Assembly (NCBI RefSeq): GCF_030380815.1
Contig: NZ_JAUDUY010000008.1
Coordinates: forward strand, 1 to 64,000
From: Robiginitalea aurantiaca
GTDB taxonomy: Bacteria > Bacteroidota > Bacteroidia > Flavobacteriales > Flavobacteriaceae
DNA: 64,000 nucleotides
Direction of reading: 5' to 3'
This document shows positions 7,536 to 16,021 of the stretch, one piece after another. Both the position numbers and the translations under genes were made by a program. The notes beneath the pieces are model-generated. The model saw only the letters and a list, made by a program, of their open reading frames with translations. It made no database searches and was not told where the DNA came from. Numbering within the stretch: position 1 is the stretch's first letter; the number at the start of each line of letters is the position of its first letter.

Positions 7536-8816
7536 ATGGATTTTAAAAATTCGCAGGAGTTTGCGCTCAAACTCGACAAAGCTGACCCTTTGCGCACCTA
7601 CCGGGATGCCTTTCACTTTCCGCAAGTCAACGGATCAGATGTTATTTATTTTACGGGGAATTCCCTGGGCCTGCAGCCAAAGAGCGCAAGCGGATTTGTA
7701 GAAGAAATCATGAAAGACTGGCGCGAATTAGCGGTGGAGGGACATTTCTATGCGGAAAAACCCTGGTGGGATTACCACGAGCGCCTGAATGCGAAATTAG
7801 CGCGAGTGGTCGGAGCTCAGGAACGGGAGGTAACGGTAATGAATACCCTAACGGTGAATTTGCACCTTTTGATGGTTTCGTTCTACAGGCCGAAAGGGAA
7901 GCGCTATAAAATCCTCTGTGAGGAGAAAGCCTTTCCATCCGATCAGTATATGCTTCAAAGCCAGGTGCGTTTTCACGGCTATGCACCGGATGATGCCATC
8001 ATTGAAGTTGCCAAACGTCCCGGGGAGCATTTCTGGCGCACCGAAGATATTTTGCAGGTCATAGAGGAACACAAAGATGAACTCGCCCTTATTTTAATGG
8101 GAGGGGTGAATTATTACAACGGCCAGGTACTGGACATGGCTGAGATAACAAAAGCGGGCAGGGCAACAGGCGCCTTTGTCGGTTGGGATTTAGCGCATGC
8201 CGCCGGAAATGTAAAACTTCAATTGCATGACTGGGATGTGGATTTTGCCGCCTGGTGCAGTTACAAGTACATGAATAGCGGCCCCGGGAACTTGTCAGGG
8301 GTATTTATCAATGAACGGTATTTAAACGACCCTGAAATCCCCCGTTTTGAAGGTTGGTGGGGAACAAAGAAAGAAACGCGGTTTTTGATGCAGCCCCGAT
8401 TCGATCCCATAGATACGGCAGATGCATGGCAACTTAGCAATGCACCGGTTATCGCCCTGGCCCCCTATCTGGCTTCCCTGGAGCTTTTTGAAGAGGTAGG
8501 GATGGATGCCCTGATCGCGAAAAGGGATCGCATCGTTTCGTACCTGGAATTTATCCTGGCTGAAATTGACAAAGAGGTGGAGAGTACTTTTGAAATCATC
8601 ACCCCTGCTGATGCAAGGGCGTGTCAGCTCTCTGTTTTTTTACACGGGGAAGGTAAATCCCTCTTTGAATATCTGATGGCCAACGGCGTGATCACCGATT
8701 GGCGGGAACCGAATGTGATTCGACTTGCCCCGGCGCCATTCTACTGCTCCTTTACCGATATGTACCGCTTCGGGCAGATATTGAAAATGGGTATTCTGGA
8801 CAAAACTGGGAATTAG
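7536..8816 (+). CDS. kynU: kynureninase
   Basis: A 426-residue PLP enzyme of fold type I that cleaves L-kynurenine or 3-hydroxykynurenine to (3-hydroxy)anthranilate and alanine. Recognised from YFTGNSLGLQPKSA (about 38-51), the Asp of GWDLAHAAGN that contacts the PLP ring nitrogen, and the PLP lysine Lys244 in CSYKYMNSGPGN, followed by the C-terminal FEGWWGTKK. Length and order fit the family. The ATG at 7536 is chosen because it follows the -7 box. The MFS gene follows 45 bases downstream, and kynurenine 3-monooxygenase lies 6 kb away, so both pathway steps are present. Confidence 0.95.
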   Translation: MDFKNSQEFALKLDKADPLRTYRDAFHFPQVNGSDVIYFTGNSLGLQPKSASGFVEEIMKDWRELAVEGHFYAEKPWWDYHERLNAKLARVVGAQEREVTVMNTLTVNLHLLMVSFYRPKGKRYKILCEEKAFPSDQYMLQSQVRFHGYAPDDAIIEVAKRPGEHFWRTEDILQVIEEHKDELALILMGGVNYYNGQVLDMAEITKAGRATGAFVGWDLAHAAGNVKLQLHDWDVDFAAWCSYKYMNSGPGNLSGVFINERYLNDPEIPRFEGWWGTKKETRFLMQPRFDPIDTADAWQLSNAPVIALAPYLASLELFEEVGMDALIAKRDRIVSYLEFILAEIDKEVESTFEIITPADARACQLSVFLHGEGKSLFEYLMANGVITDWREPNVIRLAPAPFYCSFTDMYRFGQILKMGILDKTGN

Positions 8817-8861
8817 CATCTTGGGCTTAAAACATCTTCCTCTAACAGGCCAGGTTTTTCA

Positions 8862-10010
8862 ATGAAATCACTTCGACTTATACTTTCTAATCCGCGTTAT
8901 TTTGGCCCGGCCTGGGTGTTTGCCAGCCTAAATATTTGGTTTGGGACCTGGGCAATCTATATTCCGGCAGTCAAAGACCGGCTGGGTATCGACAAGGCAG
9001 AACTCGGTTTTGCTATTTTCTTCTTATCCCTCGGGATCTTTACAATTTTTCCCGTGGCAGCCCGAATCGTGAATCGACTGGGGGTTGGGAGGGCCACATG
9101 GTATGGCGTGATTCTATGCAGTATTTTTGCAATCTTCCCACTGATCGCTCCGAACTACTATACTCTCATGGCTGCCCTTTTCTTTTTTGGGGCCACCAAC
9201 GGGCTGACGGATATCGCCATGAATACACTGGTTACCGAAATAGAGAAAGAGGATGGTGCGAAATTCATGTCGGCGGCTCATGGTTTTTTCAGCCTTGGAG
9301 GCGTCCTGGCAGGCCTGGGTAGTTTTTTGATCGGACCCTTGGGTAACCCTGCATTACATATGCTCGGGGTTATTGTAGTTGTTTTCCTGATCAACCTGCG
9401 TTTCAGGTCCTTTTATTTTTCGGTTACGGCCGCACCTGTGGAAAAAGAAGGATTCAGTCTTAAATTATTTCGCCCGTTATTTCTGCTGGGCATCGTCTCC
9501 TTTATTGTCATGGGAGGGGAAGGAGCTATAGTCGATTGGAGCGGCCTGTACCTGAAAGAAATCAGTAAAGCCCCGGAGTTTCTGATTGGGGCGGGGTTTT
9601 TGGCATTCTCAGTTACGATGACCCTTGGGCGTTTTCTGGGGGACGGGATAAGCGCCCGTATTGGATCCGTGAAGATCGTCGCTCTGGGAAGCCTGATAGC
9701 CGTGCTGGGCTACGTGTGTGTATTGCAGGCCGGAACCTACATCACGCTGCTTGGATTTGCCCTGATAGGTTTGGGGTTTTCTGTAATCATCCCGGAACTG
9801 TTCCGTATCGGGGGGAATATTAAAGGCGTGGAATCCTCACAGGGAGTCGCCTTTATAGCGGGAACGGGTTATTCAGGATTCCTGATGGCGCCTCCCGTAC
9901 TGGGTTATCTGGGCGAACAGTTTTCCCTGAAAACAACTTTTACAATCTTGTTGGCAGGAGCTATACTTGTACTGTGCTCAACCTTGATCCTTAGAAGACG
10001 CCAAAAATAG
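8862..10010 (+). CDS. MFS transporter
   Basis: A 382-residue integral membrane protein with about 12 hydrophobic segments and the MFS layout. It includes the loop 2-3 region (RIVNRLGVGRATWYG, a loose motif A) and its C-terminal counterpart GRFLGDGISARIG. It resembles the YbjJ/FucP-type MFS proteins that often carry small polar metabolites or sugars, but the substrate is not readable. The gene lies directly after kynU in the same direction, so transport of a kynurenine-pathway compound is a reasonable guess only. It converges with the lipoprotein gene, with 6 bases between. Confidence 0.8.
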   Translation: MKSLRLILSNPRYFGPAWVFASLNIWFGTWAIYIPAVKDRLGIDKAELGFAIFFLSLGIFTIFPVAARIVNRLGVGRATWYGVILCSIFAIFPLIAPNYYTLMAALFFFGATNGLTDIAMNTLVTEIEKEDGAKFMSAAHGFFSLGGVLAGLGSFLIGPLGNPALHMLGVIVVVFLINLRFRSFYFSVTAAPVEKEGFSLKLFRPLFLLGIVSFIVMGGEGAIVDWSGLYLKEISKAPEFLIGAGFLAFSVTMTLGRFLGDGISARIGSVKIVALGSLIAVLGYVCVLQAGTYITLLGFALIGLGFSVIIPELFRIGGNIKGVESSQGVAFIAGTGYSGFLMAPPVLGYLGEQFSLKTTFTILLAGAILVLCSTLILRRRQK

Positions 10011-10016
10011 GCCGGG

Positions 10017-10700
10017 CTAATTCACCCGGATTCCCGTGAAATAAAGCTTAAAATTCCCTTCAGCATTCTGGTGATGCGTAGAAAGAAGTAGCCCGTTTAC
10101 ATCCTCGTATTTCTCCCATGTAGTCACCACACTTGGTTCCGGCTGATTCCCCTTGCGAAATACCCATTCCTTTAGGACAGAATCCTTACTGAAGAAAAAG
10201 TCATAAGCATCTCCGGGGGTATATCCTCCCTCACTCCCGTACACAATGGTCAGTTTGGATGCGGTCTCCCCGGATATGGGTGCCTGGGAGTTTTCCTCAA
10301 ATTCGTGGGTAAATGAAGCCTGATCCCATACCCATTGATATGGGGCCAGCAGCCAGTATTTATCGTTGATAAAGGATGCATCTGTCCGCATGGTTAACGA
10401 ATCGACCTGGTCCCGGGTGTAGGTGAGGGTATCCGTGCCGGTAATGCTTGTAACCGAATTTTTAAGGGGTTCCCAGATCCAGGTCCGCTCAAAATGGCTG
10501 GCATCACGATCCACGTTAAAGGTGAATTGAAGTCGCTGTACCTTATCCCAGTTTTCAAAACCGTGCTTGTCAGCCAGTTTTTCAAGAAGGGTTTTGGGCG
10601 GGGCCTCCTGCGTCATGGCTATTTCAGGGGTTTTTGCCGTTTCACGACAACCAACCAGGACAATCAGGACGGGAACGAGAAGAGAAGTTCGAAATTTCAT
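10017..10700 (-). CDS. hypothetical lipoprotein
   Basis: A 227-residue protein with a lipoprotein signal peptide: MKFRTSLLVPVLIVLVGC, where LVGC is the lipobox. The mature part is mostly beta-rich, with motifs such as HGFENWDKVQRLQFTFNV and GGYTPGDAYDFFFSKDS. This recalls outer-membrane-lipoprotein-like periplasmic proteins of Bacteroidetes, but I cannot name a family. The ATG at 10700 is preferred over an upstream in-frame start because a TATCTTTG box lies at 10717-10724. The gene is convergent with the MFS gene and divergent from clpP. Function unknown. Confidence 0.7.
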   Translation of the reverse strand: MKFRTSLLVPVLIVLVGCRETAKTPEIAMTQEAPPKTLLEKLADKHGFENWDKVQRLQFTFNVDRDASHFERTWIWEPLKNSVTSITGTDTLTYTRDQVDSLTMRTDASFINDKYWLLAPYQWVWDQASFTHEFEENSQAPISGETASKLTIVYGSEGGYTPGDAYDFFFSKDSVLKEWVFRKGNQPEPSVVTTWEKYEDVNGLLLSTHHQNAEGNFKLYFTGIRVN

Positions 10701-10716
10701 GTGCAACTTTTTTTTG

Positions 10717-10724
10717 CAAAGATA
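10717..10724 (-). promoter_or_regulatory. -7 promoter box of lipoprotein gene
   Basis: Read on the minus strand, TATCTTTG matches TANNTTTG exactly, 16 bases before the ATG at 10700. It fixes the start of the lipoprotein. Confidence 0.65.
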
Positions 10725-10795
10725 ACGACTTTTGGCCGACTGCACCGTCCTGAAGGATTCCGTAGAATCAGGATCAAACTATCCTCAAATTTGTG

Positions 10796-10803
10796 TATTT
10801 TTG
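10796..10803 (+). promoter_or_regulatory. -7 promoter box of clpP
   Basis: TATTTTTG (10796-10803) lies 20 bases before the ATG at 10824. A small inverted repeat GGAT-6-ATCC (10771-10784) lies just upstream. Confidence 0.6.
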
Positions 10804-10823
10804 ACCCTTAATAAAACAGATTT

Positions 10824-11369
10824 ATGAGTGCAAAAAAAGGTAAGGTACAGGAAACGATAGATTCAGCCCTGCTTGAGGAACGGAAGGTTTTTCTTTGGGG
10901 AATGGTCGATGATGATTCCGCAAAACACGTGATCGACCGCCTGCTTTTTCTGGACCTGCAGAACAATGACGAAATACAGTTGTTGATCAACAGCCCGGGG
11001 GGATACGTAACCTCTGGTTTCGCTATCTATGATACCATTACCTCTCTGAAGAGCCCGGTATCTACAATTTGCACTGGACTTGCGGCATCGATGGGTTCTA
11101 TTCTGCTCTCTGTCGGAAAGAAGGGGCGTCGGTTTATTCAACCCCATGCCCGTGTAATGATCCATCAGCCCAGTGGAGGCGCCCGCGGCCAGGCTTCCAA
11201 TATTGAAATTCAGGCGAGGGAAATCCTAAAAACCCGTGAGATCGGAGCGCAAATCCTGGCGGATAACTGCGGCCAGAGCTTTGATAAAATAATGAAGGAC
11301 TTTAACCGGGATTACTGGATGGATGCCGAGGAATCCGTGAAATATGGAATTGTCGATGGCGTAATTTAA
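10824..11369 (+). CDS. clpP: ClpP-family ATP-dependent protease subunit
   Basis: A 181-residue serine protease. The triad is visible: Ser89 in GLAASMG, His114 in VMIHQPSGG and Asp163 in FNRDYWMDA. INSPGG (55-60) forms the oxyanion strand. The N-terminus is short, without a long propeptide. ClpP tetradecamers degrade proteins fed by ClpX or ClpA. Neither ATPase gene nor trigger factor is adjacent, so this may be a second, stand-alone ClpP paralogue, which some Bacteroidetes carry. A strong terminator follows. Confidence 0.88.
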   Translation: MSAKKGKVQETIDSALLEERKVFLWGMVDDDSAKHVIDRLLFLDLQNNDEIQLLINSPGGYVTSGFAIYDTITSLKSPVSTICTGLAASMGSILLSVGKKGRRFIQPHARVMIHQPSGGARGQASNIEIQAREILKTREIGAQILADNCGQSFDKIMKDFNRDYWMDAEESVKYGIVDGVI

Positions 11370-11398
11370 ACGTCAGGACAATTTTCCTTTTCGAATCG

Positions 11399-11431
11399 AA
11401 CCTTCCCATACCCATGGGAGGGTTTTTTATT
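11399..11431 (+). terminator. rho-independent terminator after clpP
   Basis: CCTTCCCAT (11401-11409) pairs with ATGGGAGGG (11414-11422), with one G-T pair, around a 4-base loop, then TTTTTTATTT. Confidence 0.85.
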
Positions 11432-11472
11432 TGAAAACTTCCCGCCGGGAAACAATAGGGCACAAGCGGATT

Positions 11473-13005
11473 TTAATAGGAATCCGGTGATGAGATTATG
11501 TCAGCCGCGCGTTCCCGAAGTGCTTTGAGTTCGGAAGCATCCTTTTTCTCAAGAAGGCGGTACATCATTCCCATTCTGGGATTTGTTTGAAGATGTTCTT
11601 TTTTTGCGTCGAGAAAATTCCAGTAGAGCGCATTAAAAGGGCAGGCTTTGTCTCCGGTTTTCTGGTCCGCCTTATAGAAGCAGGAGCTGCAATAATTGCT
11701 CATCTTGCGTATGTAGTTGGCAGAACTCACATAGGGCTTTGTACCCACTATCCCTCCATCGGCAAACTGGCTCATCCCTCTGGTGTTGGGAAGTTGAACC
11801 CATTCCACGGCATCGGCGTAAATCCCGAGGTACCACTGATCAACTTCATCGGGATCTATCTGGGCCAGAAGGGCAAAATTCCCGGTAATCATAAGTCTTT
11901 GGATGTGATGTGCATAGGCATCTTCCAGGCTTTGGCCGATGGCGTGTTTCAGGCAATTCATTTTCGTTTTACCGGTCCAATAGAAATTGGGCAGGGGGTT
12001 TTTGTTTGACAGGGCATTGGTTTGGGCATATCCCGGCATTTCTTTCCAATAGATTCCCCTCATGTACTCCCGCCATCCGAGAATCTGGCGGATAAATCCT
12101 TCTGCCTGGGATATGTGGATTTCATCGCTGTGTTGGTGATAATAGGCTTCCACGGTTTCTACGACTTCTCTGGGAGAAATCAATTTGCAGTTCATCGCAA
12201 AAGAGAGACGACTGTGGAAAAGAAATCGTTCCTCTGTATGCATGGCGTCCTGGTAATCCCCGAAATGGGGCAAAAGGGTTTCACAGAAAGTATTGAGGAG
12301 GGCTCGGGCATCCTCTGGGGTAGTGGTCCATTGAAATGACCCTGCATCCAACGCCCCAATGGTATTGATACCCGACTCCTGAATCTCTTTCAGGATGGTT
12401 CCGATGTCCTGATCAGATATGTCAATTGAGGGAATCGGGGGGGTGCCATTCCATTTCTTCCGGTTCTGCGCATCGTAGTTCCAGGAACCTCCCGTCGGCG
12501 CTCCATTGTCAAAAAGCACCCCGTGTTTTTTTCGCATCATCCGGTAGAAGGATTCCATGACAAGTTGTTTCTTGCCCTCAAAATGCCGCGCCAGTTCCTC
12601 CCGGGTTGAATAGAAATGCTCTGAATCGGAAACCCCAGTTGGCATGTCGAGTTCCTGGCAAAGGTTTTTTAATTGTTCATCCAGGCGGTATTCATCCGGT
12701 AGCTGATACTCAAATCGGGTACAACCCTCCTTTTCAACTGCGTCTTTGACAAGGGTGGGAAGGGTCTGGGGGTTGTCCGGGTCTGTAAGGCGGTAATACA
12801 AGAGCTTGTGACCTTCTGCTTTGCGTCGATTGGCGAAGTGCCGCATTGCTGCAAAAAAGGCAACCACTTTTTGAATGTGGTGGGGGGCATAATCCGTTTC
12901 CTGTCGCATTTCGGCCATAAGGTAAACCACGTCCTCCCGCACCGTCTTAAACCAGCTATGGTCCGGGTTTAATTGATCTCCCAAAATTAGACGAAGGGTT
13001 TTCAT
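11473..13005 (-). CDS. cryptochrome/photolyase, Fe-S bacterial (6-4) photolyase type
   Basis: A 510-residue FAD protein opening MKTLRLILGDQLN, the start of the FeS-BCP group (PhrB of Agrobacterium, CryB of Rhodobacter). The four cysteines expected for the 4Fe-4S cluster are present: one in TKMNCLKHAIG, two in YCSSC and one in DKACPF near the C-terminus. The group repairs (6-4) pyrimidine photoproducts with light, and some members also act in light signalling. The gene is the last of a three-gene unit with CRY-DASH (15 bases upstream) and DUF2256, which points to a shared photorepair role. Confidence 0.9.
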   Translation of the reverse strand: MKTLRLILGDQLNPDHSWFKTVREDVVYLMAEMRQETDYAPHHIQKVVAFFAAMRHFANRRKAEGHKLLYYRLTDPDNPQTLPTLVKDAVEKEGCTRFEYQLPDEYRLDEQLKNLCQELDMPTGVSDSEHFYSTREELARHFEGKKQLVMESFYRMMRKKHGVLFDNGAPTGGSWNYDAQNRKKWNGTPPIPSIDISDQDIGTILKEIQESGINTIGALDAGSFQWTTTPEDARALLNTFCETLLPHFGDYQDAMHTEERFLFHSRLSFAMNCKLISPREVVETVEAYYHQHSDEIHISQAEGFIRQILGWREYMRGIYWKEMPGYAQTNALSNKNPLPNFYWTGKTKMNCLKHAIGQSLEDAYAHHIQRLMITGNFALLAQIDPDEVDQWYLGIYADAVEWVQLPNTRGMSQFADGGIVGTKPYVSSANYIRKMSNYCSSCFYKADQKTGDKACPFNALYWNFLDAKKEHLQTNPRMGMMYRLLEKKDASELKALRERAADIISSPDSY

Positions 13006-13020
13006 AGGTGAAATGGGGTT

Positions 13021-14319
13021 TTAAAACAATGAGGGTTGAAGCCAGAGTCTGCGATACTGTCCCCGGGGATCGTATCTTCTGGCCTGCAACTCCGGATTAA
13101 ATACCCGGTCTCTCGGATCGTTTCCAACCCCGCTGTTGTACATCCAGTTTCCCCAGTTGCTATGGACGTCATAATCCAGAAGTGCACTTTCAAAATTAGC
13201 AGCCCCCACACGCCAGTCCTGCTTGAGATGATGTGTCCAGTAACTGGCCACATTCTGCCTCCCGCGGTTGCTCATCCATCCGGTCAGGGCGAGTTCAAGC
13301 ATGTTTGCATTGACAAATTCGTCTGCTGTTTTTCCCGAAATCCATTTGTTGAGCACGGCAGGGTCGTATGAGGGGTTATTTTCAGCATTCCGGATGCCGC
13401 CCCTGTAGAAAATCTGATTTCCATGCTTTAAGGATATGTATTTGAAATAGTCCCTCCAGATCAGTTCGAAAATCATCCAGTATGTATCCTGGTTTTTTAC
13501 GACCTCACTTTCGTACTGGCGGACCTGGTGGTAGATCATCCGGGCTGAAAGCGCGCCATTGGCCAGCCAGGGGGAAAACTTTGAGCTGTAATCTGTGCCC
13601 AGCAGCCCGTTGCGCGTCTTTTTATAATACCGCAGTCGATCTTTTTCCCAGAAATAGGAATTCAAACGATCGGAACCTGCACTGCATCCTCCTTTAAAGG
13701 GAAAGGCCGTCCTTGGATCAGGGGTGTTTTCTTCAAGGCCCAGCTGGTAAAGCTCGGGAAGCTCTCCTTCAGACGCTATATACGTGTGTTCATCTCGTTT
13801 TGGAGGAATGGGAAGCCCGGGCCTTACATCGGAATTTTTCTCACAGGCCTTCCTGAAAGCGGTAAAAACCTCCGGGATTTCCGAAAAATCCTCAAAAGGG
13901 ATATCCCCGGGGTGGAATAAAAATTGATCGTAATGGGCGTATATCTTAAAATCGACTGGGACCGCATTGTGGAGCGCCTCCTCAACTTGCTTTTCGTCAC
14001 GGGTCCATTCTTTCTGGCAATGGATTTCACAAACCTGAAAACGCTCTACCAGTGCGGGAATTCGAAGCTCTGGCCGGTCGCAGTAGACAAAGAGCGGGAT
14101 GTTGAGCTTTTCGAGTTGCTGCCTGAGGTCCGATACGGATTCAAGAAGGAATCGGGCCCTGAAACTCCCGGTCCGGGGAAAGCCAAACTGGTCTTTTTCA
14201 AAATAGCGGGGATCAAAACAGTATACTCCGATAACGCGCTCTGAACGGCACGCCTCGGCAAGGGATGTGTGATCTTCAACCCTCAGGTCATTGCGAAACC
14301 AAAGTAGCGCTGTCTTCAT
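13021..14319 (-). CDS. cryD: DASH-family cryptochrome (single-strand DNA photolyase)
   Basis: A 432-residue flavoprotein. The N-terminal photolyase alpha/beta domain opens with ALLWFRNDLRVEDHTSL. The FAD domain includes GGCSAGSDRLNSYFWEKDRLRYYKKTRNGLLG and the DASH-typical ANGALSARMIYHQVRQYE, then TGWMSNRGRQNVASYW and the terminal NPELQARRYDPRGQYRRLW. CRY-DASH enzymes repair cyclobutane dimers, mainly in single-stranded DNA, and bind FAD and MTHF. The start overlaps the stop of the DUF2256 gene (TAATG), so translation is probably coupled. Confidence 0.93.
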   Translation of the reverse strand: MKTALLWFRNDLRVEDHTSLAEACRSERVIGVYCFDPRYFEKDQFGFPRTGSFRARFLLESVSDLRQQLEKLNIPLFVYCDRPELRIPALVERFQVCEIHCQKEWTRDEKQVEEALHNAVPVDFKIYAHYDQFLFHPGDIPFEDFSEIPEVFTAFRKACEKNSDVRPGLPIPPKRDEHTYIASEGELPELYQLGLEENTPDPRTAFPFKGGCSAGSDRLNSYFWEKDRLRYYKKTRNGLLGTDYSSKFSPWLANGALSARMIYHQVRQYESEVVKNQDTYWMIFELIWRDYFKYISLKHGNQIFYRGGIRNAENNPSYDPAVLNKWISGKTADEFVNANMLELALTGWMSNRGRQNVASYWTHHLKQDWRVGAANFESALLDYDVHSNWGNWMYNSGVGNDPRDRVFNPELQARRYDPRGQYRRLWLQPSLF

Positions 14320-14501
14320 TACTTCTCAGGATTAGAAACAGATGGAACATCTGCGATTACACCCGGCCTGTTTTTCGAAGTACGACATTTTTTACTGCAA
14401 TAGCGCACCTCTTCCCAATGGCGTTCCCACTTTTTTCGCCAGGTGAAGGGCCTGTTACAAACCGGACAAATTTTTTGGGGTAAAAATGTTTTAGAATGCA
14501 T
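14319..14501 (-). CDS. DUF2256 protein (small four-Cys protein of photolyase operons)
   Basis: A 60-residue basic protein with [20 protein letters not shown] followed by VRYCSKKC; the two CxxC-type pairs look like a zinc site. This is the DUF2256 signature, a family known to lie next to cryptochrome/photolyase genes. The ATG at 14501 is chosen because a perfect -7 box lies at 14511-14518. The stop codon shares a base with the CRY-DASH start. The role is not established; metal or cofactor handling, or DNA binding for the photolyase, are possibilities. Confidence 0.85.
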   Translation of the reverse strand: MHSKTFLPQKICPVCNRPFTWRKKWERHWEEVRYCSKKCRTSKNRPGVIADVPSVSNPEK

Positions 14502-14510
14502 AATGTTTAA

Positions 14511-14518
14511 CAAAAATA
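14511..14518 (-). promoter_or_regulatory. -7 promoter box of the photolyase operon
   Basis: Read on the minus strand, TATTTTTG matches TANNTTTG, 9 bases before the DUF2256 ATG. It should drive DUF2256, CRY-DASH and the Fe-S photolyase with a very short leader. Confidence 0.6.
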
Positions 14519-14622
14519 CAAAAAAGATAAACATATATAGGCGCATTATCTGGATCCCTTCTGGAAAGAAACCCAGCGAAAACTCCCATTTTTACTACCT
14601 TTATGTTCATATAAATTCAGGA

Positions 14623-15972
14623 ATGGGGCAGACCTCAAAGAATATTGCAATAGTTGGTTCAGGCCTGGTGGGCACTCTTTTGGCAATTTACCTGCGGCAG
14701 GCGGGTCACCGGGTAACTGTTTTCGACCGGAGACCTGACATCAGGACAATAGAATTTTCAGGACGCTCTATCAACCTGGCCATGAGTGATCGCGGCTGGC
14801 AGGCCCTTGACGGGGCGGGGATTGGAAAGGAGATTCGAAAAATGGGAATTCCGATGCACCAGCGCGCCATGCACGTTAACGGAAAACCGGTTTACTATCA
14901 GAAATACGGAAAGGAAGGGGAGGCGATCTGGTCCATATCACGGGGCATCCTGAATCGAAAGATGATTGATCTGGCCGAAGCTGAAGGGGCAGTCTTTCGT
15001 TTTAATGAAAAAGTTTGGGACGTAGACCTTCCAACGGCTGCGCTATATACAGGTGAAACCGAGAAAGGGGAATGGGAAGCCTATTCTTTTGACCATATTT
15101 TTGGCTGTGACGGGGCATTTTCAAGGATTCGCCATAAAATGCAACGCCGAAGTCGTTTTAATTATTCACAGGATTTTATCGATGTCGGGTATAAGGAATT
15201 GACGATACCTCCAAACCCGGATGGCTCTCATAAACTGGATAAAAACGCGTTTCACATCTGGCCGCGCGGGAGTTTTATGTTTATCGCCATGCCGAACCTG
15301 GACGGCAGTTTTACCTGTACGCTTTTTCTGCCCTTCGAAGGCCCCGTATCCTTTGAGCAGTTGCAAACCAAGGAGGATATACGAGCCTTCTTCACCGAAT
15401 ATTTTCCCAATGTTACTCCGGTAATCGATAACCTGAGCGAGGATTTCCTTAAAAACCCAACCAGTGCGCTGGTTACCATCAAGTGCTATCCGTGGACATA
15501 TTGGGATAAAGTGGCCCTGGTAGGAGATGCAGCCCACGCCGTGGTTCCCTTTTTCGGACAGGGTATGAATGCCGGTTTCGAAGATATTTCAAGGCTTATG
15601 GCGTTAATGAAACAGTTTGGTGATGATTGGGAGCGAATTTTTCAGGTTTATCAGGAAGACCGCAAACCAAATGCAGATGCCATTGCTGAGCTGAGCTATC
15701 GCAATTTTATAGAGATGAGTACACGGACGGCCGATCCGGATTTTCTGCTCCAAAAGAAAATCGAGCGAAATTTTGCACAGCAATATCCCGAAAAATGGAT
15801 CCCTGCCTATTCGAGGGTTACTTTTTCAGAGCAGCCTTATTCAGAAGCCCTTGCGATCGGGGATCGGCAGGAGGCTATTATGAAAAAGATCATGGAGATG
15901 CCTGAGATAGAATCCCGTTGGGACAGCCCGGAAGTCAGCCAGCGGATACTTGAACTTCTCGGGGATTCCTAA
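14623..15972 (+). CDS. kmo: kynurenine 3-monooxygenase
   Basis: A 449-residue flavoprotein monooxygenase that makes 3-hydroxykynurenine from kynurenine with NADPH and oxygen. The Rossmann motif GSGLVG is at residues 12-17, FDRRPDIR follows at about 34, and the second FAD motif GDAAHAVVPFFGQGMNAGFED begins at 301. The KMO-typical SGRSINLAMSDRG (about 46-58) is present. The reading frame is open further upstream, but the ATG at 14623 starts the conserved N-terminus. The C-terminus (about 400-449) may be the membrane-associated tail. The gene is divergent from the photolyase operon, 121 bases away. Confidence 0.93.
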   Translation: MGQTSKNIAIVGSGLVGTLLAIYLRQAGHRVTVFDRRPDIRTIEFSGRSINLAMSDRGWQALDGAGIGKEIRKMGIPMHQRAMHVNGKPVYYQKYGKEGEAIWSISRGILNRKMIDLAEAEGAVFRFNEKVWDVDLPTAALYTGETEKGEWEAYSFDHIFGCDGAFSRIRHKMQRRSRFNYSQDFIDVGYKELTIPPNPDGSHKLDKNAFHIWPRGSFMFIAMPNLDGSFTCTLFLPFEGPVSFEQLQTKEDIRAFFTEYFPNVTPVIDNLSEDFLKNPTSALVTIKCYPWTYWDKVALVGDAAHAVVPFFGQGMNAGFEDISRLMALMKQFGDDWERIFQVYQEDRKPNADAIAELSYRNFIEMSTRTADPDFLLQKKIERNFAQQYPEKWIPAYSRVTFSEQPYSEALAIGDRQEAIMKKIMEMPEIESRWDSPEVSQRILELLGDS

Positions 15973-15973
15973 A

Positions 15974-16003
15974 CAAAAAAATCCCGGACAATGCCGGGAT
16001 TAT
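15974..16003 (-). terminator. intrinsic terminator between kmo and Zn-ribbon-like gene
   Basis: ATCCCGG (15981-15987) pairs with CCGGGAT (15994-16000). On the minus strand it runs into seven Ts, so it chiefly terminates the leftward nif3 operon; on the plus strand the T-run is poor. Confidence 0.8.
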
Positions 16004-16021
16004 AAGTGAGGTAAACAGTGC

